Positions 6,921 to 11,134 of a stretch of DNA of 11,134 nucleotides are shown piece by piece (the stretch's first letter is position 1; every line of letters starts with the position of its first letter). The notes beneath the pieces were generated by a model. That model was not told the origin of the DNA. It did not search any database and saw only the letters and a program-made list of their open reading frames with translations. A program made the position numbers and the translations under genes. Source of the stretch: Actinomycetota bacterium (GTDB lineage: Bacteria > Actinomycetota > Acidimicrobiia > Acidimicrobiales > JAHWLA01); assembly GCA_019347595.1 (NCBI GenBank), contig JAHWLA010000071.1, positions 1 through 11,134 on the forward strand. Direction: 5' to 3'.

Positions 6921-7817
6921 TTATGGGCGAGGCGTCGTCGAAGACGTCGTGGTCGACGACCGCGTCGTCGAGGTGGTCGACGGCGGCCGCGTGGTGGAGG
7001 TGGTCGACGACGTGGACGACGACGTGCTCGTGGTGCTGGGCGGTGCGGCGATGCACGCGGGCAGTGTGAGCGGGAAGCTCTCGCTGTCGCCGACGAGCAC
7101 CGACAACGGCTGGTTGCCGGGCGACTCGCACCGCACCCGCCACAGCGCCCGTCCCGACGAGTCGGTCGGTTGGATGTTGGTGCTCTCGACACGCCAGTCG
7201 CCCGCGCCGAACAGCTCCACGCGCACGCCCGGCACCGGCCGGCCGCGCACCACGCCGTCGCCGTCGACCGACTGCAACGTGACCTGCACGACCAGGTTGG
7301 CTGGGTCGCCGACGACCGGCGGGTCGGGCGCGAAGGCGCTCGACACGTCGATCCCCGCGTACCGCTCGACGCGCAGCGTCAGGGTCTGCGTGGCGCCGTC
7401 TTCCAAGTAGAAGATCTCCGGCTTCACCAACGCCAGGTCGGACGGGCGGAACGCCCGCACGCGCCAGCGCCCCCCCTTCACGCCGGTGAGCGCGAATGTC
7501 CCGTCGGCCGCCGTGGCAACGTCGATCCTCCCGACGGCATCGCCGACCAACCGCTCGGCCCGTACGAGGGCGCCGGGCACCGGGCCGTCGGGGCCGCCGA
7601 CGACGCCGTTGATGGTCGCTCGCCCGGGGGTGACCGCCACCGTCGTGGTGGTGCGCCCCGGTACGTCGCGCAGGACGACGCCCGTGAAGTCGGGCGCCGT
7701 GGTCGTCGGCGTCCGCGGCTGGGTCGTCGGCGGCGCGGGCAACGGGTCGACGCCGCCGCCCGTGCATGCGCCCACGATCGGGACGAGCACGACCATGACG
7801 AGCAGCAGGCGCTTCAC
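6921..7817 (-). CDS. Predicted lipoprotein with Ig-like/carboxypeptidase-regulatory-like domain and Ser/Thr tail
   Basis: A 298-residue secreted protein of unknown function. It has a lipoprotein signal: KR, a hydrophobic stretch (residues 4-15), then VGAC with lipidation Cys18. A Pro/Thr linker (about 28-45) follows. A beta-sandwich of the carboxypeptidase-regulatory/Cna-B kind spans about 68-150 (INGVVGGPDGPVPGALV, then DGTFALTGVKGGRWRVRA). A second Ig-like region spans about 160-255 and contains Cys230 and Cys255, which could form a disulfide. Residues 260-298 are almost only Ser, Thr, Pro and Arg, with STTSTTR twice. It should be anchored on the outer face of the membrane. The GTG start overlaps the ygfZ stop as GTGA, so it is coupled to ygfZ and is followed by trpC after 43 nt. 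No enzyme motif is seen, and the domain names are by eye. Confidence 0.85.
   Translation of the reverse strand: MKRLLLVMVVLVPIVGACTGGGVDPLPAPPTTQPRTPTTTAPDFTGVVLRDVPGRTTTTVAVTPGRATINGVVGGPDGPVPGALVRAERLVGDAVGRIDVATAADGTFALTGVKGGRWRVRAFRPSDLALVKPEIFYLEDGATQTLTLRVERYAGIDVSSAFAPDPPVVGDPANLVVQVTLQSVDGDGVVRGRPVPGVRVELFGAGDWRVESTNIQPTDSSGRALWRVRCESPGNQPLSVLVGDSESFPLTLPACIAAPPSTTSTSSSTSSTTSTTRPPSTTSTTRSSTTTSSTTPRP
6924..7037 (-). repeat. Low-complexity Ser/Thr-rich coding repeat
   Basis: The 3' end of the lipoprotein gene is a GTC/GAC/GTG-rich stretch on the plus strand. Two nearly identical 21-bp units (6960-6980 and 6987-7007) encode STTSTTR and are offset by 27 bp. It looks like a slippage-prone coding minisatellite rather than a separate element. 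Confidence 0.7.
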
Positions 7818-8668
7818 GGGACGAGCGGCAGCGATCGCACCTCGGCCGGCACCGCGTCGACGCTCGCCGCTGCGCCCGGCTCCACGTCGCGATGCACATA
7901 CGCCAGCGCCACCGTGGCGTCGGGGGACGCAGGGGACGCGGCCACGCTGGTGAGCGCGCCCACCTCCTTGCCGTGGACCACCACGGCCGCGCCCGCTGCG
8001 GCGGCGCCCTGCACGACGAGGCCGCGCAGCCGGCGGGGCACGTTGCCGCCGCGCGAGTCGATGCGGGCCACCAGCTCCTGGCCCGTGTAGCACCCCTTGG
8101 TGAAGCTCACCGTGCGGTCGACGATGCCCGCCTCGGCCGGGATGGTGCGCTCGGTCAGCTCGGCCCCCATGGCGGGCCATCCGTGCTCGATGCGCAGCAC
8201 GTCGTAGGCCGCGAGGTCGCACACCGGCACGCCGTCCGGGACGGAGACGTCTTCGCCGATCACATCGCCGCCCACCCCGAAAGCGGGCACGCCGACGACC
8301 TCGCCCGCCGGCGTCGCCCCCCGCACGGCGAGGCAGCGCCAGTCGAGCACGTCGATGTCGGCCTTCACCCGCAGCTTGAACCGGTTGAGCCGCGCCAGCA
8401 CGGGCTCGCCGTACCCGGGGTCGGTGTCGACGACCACCGTGTCGTCGGCGACACGAGTCAGCCGCACCAGGGCGTCGACCTTGCCCTGCGGCTGCAACAC
8501 CAGCGACCACGCCGAGCCCCCGACGGCAAGGCCCTCGACGTCCTGGCTCACCTGGCCCTGGAGGAACGACACGGCGTCGGGGCCGGTCATCCGCAGCACG
8601 TCGCGCGGCAGCCACACGGCACCGGTGCCGTTGCGCAGAAGCTCGTACTCGGCGGTCAGGTCGCCCAT
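7814..8668 (-). CDS. ygfZ: YgfZ/GcvT-family folate-binding protein (Fe-S cluster maintenance)
   Basis: A 284-residue protein of the YgfZ (COG0354) family, related to the aminomethyltransferase GcvT. In E. coli YgfZ needs tetrahydrofolate and supports certain Fe-S enzymes such as MiaB. The signature KGCYTGQE is complete at residues 191-198, with the key Cys193. The N-terminal part reads VSFLQGQVSQDV and LQPQGKVDALV, as expected for the folate-binding barrel. The ATG lies 4 nt after the trpE stop without a clear Shine-Dalgarno site, and the stop overlaps the lipoprotein start by 4 nt. Its place between trpE and trpC is unusual. I see no direct tie to tryptophan synthesis. GcvT itself is excluded by length and by the motif. 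Confidence 0.93.
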   Translation of the reverse strand: MGDLTAEYELLRNGTGAVWLPRDVLRMTGPDAVSFLQGQVSQDVEGLAVGGSAWSLVLQPQGKVDALVRLTRVADDTVVVDTDPGYGEPVLARLNRFKLRVKADIDVLDWRCLAVRGATPAGEVVGVPAFGVGGDVIGEDVSVPDGVPVCDLAAYDVLRIEHGWPAMGAELTERTIPAEAGIVDRTVSFTKGCYTGQELVARIDSRGGNVPRRLRGLVVQGAAAAGAAVVVHGKEVGALTSVAASPASPDATVALAYVHRDVEPGAAASVDAVPAEVRSLPLVP

Positions 8669-8672
8669 GCCG

Positions 8673-10190
8673 TCAACGATTGTGGCGCGCCGCGGTCATG
8701 CGCCGGGCCGCGGGCACCGCCGCCAGCAGGGCGGCGGCCTTGTTGCGGCACTCCAGGTCCTCCTGGGCCGGGTCGCTGTCGGCCACGATCCCCGCGCCCG
8801 CCTGCACGGACGCCCGCCCGTCGGGGCCGACGAGCATGGTGCGGATGGCGATGGCGGTGTCGACGTTCCCGGAGAAGTCGACGTAGCCGACCACGCCGGC
8901 GTACGGCCCGCGCTTGGTCCGCTCCAGCGAGTCGATGATCTCCATGGCCCGCACCTTGGGCGCGCCCGACACCGTCCCCGCGGGCAAGGTCGCCCGCAGC
9001 ACGTCGACCGGCCCGAGCCCCGCCCGCAGCTTCCCTGTGACCTGTGAGGTCAGGTGCATGACGTGGCTGTAGTGCTCGAGTGTCATGAGCTCGTCGACGT
9101 GCTCGGTGCCGAACTGCACCACCCGGCCCACGTCGTTGCGGGCCAGGTCGACGAGCATGATGTGCTCGGCGATTTCCTTGGGGTGCTCGCGCAGCTCGGC
9201 GCCCATGCGCCGGTCCTCTTCCTCGCTGCGCCCCCGCCGCCGGGTTCCTGCGATAGGACGGGACACCACCGAGCCGTCGACCAGCTTGACCATGGGCTCG
9301 GGCGACGAGCCGACGACCGACAGCTCCGGGTGGCGTACGAAGTACATGTAGGGCGACGGGTTCACCTGGCGCAGCGACCGGTAGAGGTCGAAGGGATCGG
9401 CGTCGAGTCGTAGGTCGAAGCGCTGGGCGAGCACGACCTGGAAGATGTCGCCCGCCAGGATGTGCTCCTTGGCCGTCTCCACGGCGCGGGCGAACTCCTC
9501 GGGCGAAACGCACCGATGGACGTCGTCCGGCGGCGCCTCCCGGCCGGCGAGCTCCAGCATCGGCTCGTCGAGGGGACGGGCGCCGTCGCGGGCCAGGCTG
9601 TCGAGGCGGGCCACGGCGTCGTCGTAGGCCCGGTCCAGGTCGTCGTCGGTCGCCCCGTCGGCAACCCAGGCGTTGGCCACGAGCACCACCCGCTGCTGCC
9701 AGTGGTCGTAAGCGGCCAGCTCGCTGATCACCGACAGCACGGCGTCGGGATAGCCGAGGTCGTCGGCGGGCACGTCGGGCAGCCGCTCGATCTCCCGCAC
9801 GATGTCGTACCCGAGGTATCCGACGACACCGCTGTGCAACGGCGGCAGTTCCGGCAGGGCGGGCGCCCGGTAGCGGGCCACGATCCCGTCCAGGGCGGCG
9901 AGGATCCCGCGGTCGAGCGGGATCGACGCGTCCACCGCGGCGTCGACGGTCACCCGGTTGCCGCGTGCCACGAAGGTCACCGCGGGGCGACGGCCGACGA
10001 ACGACCAGCGCGCCCAGCGCCCCCCGTGCTCCACCGACTCGAGCAGGAAGCCCGGCTCGTCGCCGACCGTGCGCAGGAACGCCGACACCGGCGTGGTGAG
10101 GTCACCGACGAGCTCGCGCCACAGGGGCACGACGGTGTAGTCCCGGGCCAGCGCCCGGAACTCGTCCCTACTGGGCCGGATCGTCGCCAA
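8673..10190 (-). CDS. trpE: Anthranilate synthase component I
   Basis: TrpE turns chorismate into anthranilate, using ammonia from the TrpG glutaminase, which is not in this window. The protein is 505 residues, normal for the family. Residues 49-52 are LLES, the motif of the tryptophan feedback site, so product inhibition is expected. The chorismate-binding domain shows PIAGTRRRG (312-320), EHIMLVDLARNDVGRV (from 342), LPAGTVSGAPKVRAMEI (from 402), GVVGYVDFSG and QAGAGIVADSDPAQE (from 463). The start is a TTG that overlaps the hisI end by 23 nt; it gives the usual IRPSRDEFRALA N-terminus but has no visible Shine-Dalgarno site. There is no room for a trp leader or attenuator directly in front, so any control acts further upstream or at the enzyme level. 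PabB and menaquinone-type MenF are less likely given LLES and the operon. Confidence 0.96.
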   Translation of the reverse strand: MATIRPSRDEFRALARDYTVVPLWRELVGDLTTPVSAFLRTVGDEPGFLLESVEHGGRWARWSFVGRRPAVTFVARGNRVTVDAAVDASIPLDRGILAALDGIVARYRAPALPELPPLHSGVVGYLGYDIVREIERLPDVPADDLGYPDAVLSVISELAAYDHWQQRVVLVANAWVADGATDDDLDRAYDDAVARLDSLARDGARPLDEPMLELAGREAPPDDVHRCVSPEEFARAVETAKEHILAGDIFQVVLAQRFDLRLDADPFDLYRSLRQVNPSPYMYFVRHPELSVVGSSPEPMVKLVDGSVVSRPIAGTRRRGRSEEEDRRMGAELREHPKEIAEHIMLVDLARNDVGRVVQFGTEHVDELMTLEHYSHVMHLTSQVTGKLRAGLGPVDVLRATLPAGTVSGAPKVRAMEIIDSLERTKRGPYAGVVGYVDFSGNVDTAIAIRTMLVGPDGRASVQAGAGIVADSDPAQEDLECRNKAAALLAAVPAARRMTAARHNR

Positions 10191-10506
10191 AGGCCCGGAA
10201 GAAGCAGGAGAACTCGCCGGTGTGGCAGGCGCCGCCGCCGGCCTGCTCGACCACGAACAACAGCGTGTCGCCGTCGCAGTCGTAGCGGGCCTCGACCACC
10301 TTTTGGATGTCGCCGCTGGTGTCGCCCTTGGCCCACCGCTCGTGGCGCGACCGGCTCCAGTACACCATCCGCCCGGTCTCCAGCGTCTCCCGCAGGGTGG
10401 CCTCGTTCATCCACGCCAGCATGAGGACGGTCCCGGTGGCCTTGTCCTGCGCGATGGCAGGCACCAGCCCGTCGTCGTTGTACTTCACTGCCTCCAACCC
10501 GGTCAC
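10168..10506 (-). CDS. hisI: Phosphoribosyl-AMP cyclohydrolase
   Basis: HisI opens the adenine ring of phosphoribosyl-AMP in the third step of histidine synthesis. This is the stand-alone form (112 residues), without the HisE domain. The zinc ligands are Cys77, Cys94 and Cys101, and the Mg-binding aspartates are Asp76, Asp78 and Asp80 in DCDGD; both sets match the spacing of the archaeal enzyme structure as I recall it. Other family motifs are VLMLAWMN, YWSRSR, WAKGDTSG and ACHTGEFSCFF. The GTG at 10504-10506 overlaps the preceding stop as GTGA, which favours it over the inner GTG at 10488 (GTGAAG), which has GGAGG too close in front. hisI next to trpE is a common actinobacterial arrangement. 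Confidence 0.96.
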   Translation of the reverse strand: MTGLEAVKYNDDGLVPAIAQDKATGTVLMLAWMNEATLRETLETGRMVYWSRSRHERWAKGDTSGDIQKVVEARYDCDGDTLLFVVEQAGGGACHTGEFSCFFRAFGDDPAQ

Positions 10507-10838
10507 AGGTACAGCCCCGTCCCTCCGTCGATCCGATCCGACGCCACCGCGTGGATGTCGCGCTCGCGCAGGATGAGGTACTCCTCGCCGCGGACATCGA
10601 CCTCGTAGCGGTCCTCCGGGTTGAAAAGCACCCGGTCGCCCGGCGTGATGGTGCGGCAGTGCGGCCCCACGGCCACGACCTCGGCCCACGCCAGGCGCTT
10701 CGACACCTGAGCGGTCGCCGGGATCAGGATGCCGGCCCGCGACCGCCGCTCGCCTTCGCTTTGCGGAATCTGCACCAACACCCGGTCGGCCAGCATGGTG
10801 ATGGGCTGCTTGTGCTCGTCGGGGGCCACCCCCGGCAC
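10503..10838 (-). CDS. GroES-like (Cpn10 family) small protein, orphan, with short roof loop
   Basis: A protein of up to 111 residues of the Cpn10/GroES fold. GroES normally caps GroEL during protein folding. Visible family parts are ADRVLVQIP (residues 17-25), a mobile-loop-like stretch ending in GILIP (36-40, where GroES has GGIVL), AEVVAVGP (52-59), GDRVLFN (67-73) and EYLILRERDIHAV (86-98). Compared with E. coli GroES, the segment between AVG and GD (the roof hairpin) is about nine residues shorter, and about a dozen residues (DRIDGGTGLYL) follow the normal end. No groEL is adjacent. Starts at GTG 10838, GTG 10829 or ATG 10796 are all possible, and none has a good Shine-Dalgarno site. It lies 15 nt after the cysteine synthase-like gene and overlaps hisI by 4 nt. 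Confidence 0.85.
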   Translation of the reverse strand: MPGVAPDEHKQPITMLADRVLVQIPQSEGERRSRAGILIPATAQVSKRLAWAEVVAVGPHCRTITPGDRVLFNPEDRYEVDVRGEEYLILRERDIHAVASDRIDGGTGLYL

Positions 10839-10853
10839 GGTAGCGGGCGCGGA

Positions 10854-11134
10854 TCAGGTGTCGCGGAGGTCGTCGAACAGCGCGGTGGAGAAGTACCGCT
10901 CCATCCGGTCGCAGAGGACGGTGGCGACGTGGTGGCCGGAGCCGAGGCGGCGGGCCAGCTCGCGAGCGCCGGCAACGTTCAGCCCGCTGGACGGGCCGAC
11001 CGGCAGACCGAGGGCGCACAGCTCGCGCGCCGTCTGCACGGCGAGGCTGTCGGCCACCACGATGTCGTCGTCGGCGCCGATGGCGGCCGGGTCGAGCAGG
11101 GCGCTGAACCCCTCGACGATGCCGGGGATGCCGC
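10854..11134 (-). CDS. Cysteine synthase-like PLP enzyme, C-terminal part
   Basis: The last 92 residues of a fold-type II PLP enzyme; the N-terminal part, including the PLP lysine, lies beyond the right edge. GIPGIVEGF, PVGPSSGLNVAGARELA and VATVLCDRMERYFSTALFDDL match the C-terminus of the CysK/CysM family, where SSG-N/A-x-A and the ERYLST end are typical. Such enzymes make cysteine from O-acetylserine (or a relative) and sulfide. The call at subfamily level is open, because CysK, CysM, cystathionine beta-synthase and related enzymes share this end. It is the first visible gene of the leftward operon and ends 15 nt before the GroES-like gene. Confidence 0.85.
   Translation of the reverse strand, partial: GIPGIVEGFSALLDPAAIGADDDIVVADSLAVQTARELCALGLPVGPSSGLNVAGARELARRLGSGHHVATVLCDRMERYFSTALFDDLRDT

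Noticed and set aside
6924..7037. GTC/GAC repeat considered as CRISPR or a non-coding satellite
   Set aside because: There are no regular spacers. It encodes the in-frame Ser/Thr tail of the lipoprotein.
6870..8090. Plus-strand frame of about 406 codons opposite the lipoprotein and ygfZ genes
   Set aside because: It is Arg- and Gly-rich without motifs, and it lies opposite two well-supported genes.

Overview
The window is GC-rich (roughly 70% by eye), tightly packed chromosomal DNA. It most likely comes from an actinobacterium, possibly Acidimicrobiia or a related deep branch. Supporting points are the actinobacterial order hisI-trpE-x-trpC-trpB-trpA, a DinB/MDMPI-type protein of a mycothiol-linked family, many GTG/TTG starts, stop/start overlaps, and a lipoprotein with the Ser/Thr-rich tail common in such genomes. 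The taxon is inferred from style and gene order, not from a marker gene.

Left part (1-2752): a DEAD-box RNA helicase, cut by the left window edge, runs leftward from position 659. It is divergent from typA/bipA (837-2696, rightward), a ribosome-associated GTPase. Their 177-bp spacer must hold both promoters. Just after typA lies a long imperfect hairpin (2702-2752), which separates typA from the leftward operon that converges on it.

Right part (2759-11134): eleven leftward genes in one apparent transcription unit. In transcription order they are: the 3' end of a cysteine synthase-like gene (cut by the right edge), a GroES-like small protein, hisI, trpE, ygfZ, a lipoprotein gene, trpC, trpF, trpB, trpA and a DinB/MDMPI-family gene. 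Most junctions are overlaps or gaps of 15 nt or less. The exceptions are 43 nt before trpC and 73 nt before trpA. The 73-nt gap holds a perfect 21-bp inverted repeat with a 3-nt loop (4208-4252).

The trp genes cover chorismate to anthranilate (TrpE; its TrpG partner is not here) and the TrpC, TrpF, TrpB and TrpA steps to tryptophan. trpD and trpG are absent and must lie elsewhere. HisI performs a histidine step. A dedicated TrpF is notable because many actinobacteria lack it and use bifunctional PriA.

Most of the window is core metabolism and housekeeping. I see no defence system, mobile element, CRISPR array, tRNA or rRNA, and no new multi-gene system. The points most worth checking are the trpB-trpA palindrome, the orphan GroES-like protein with a shortened roof loop, and the ygfZ/lipoprotein pair inside the trp operon. 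No gene-free stretch exceeds 300 bases.
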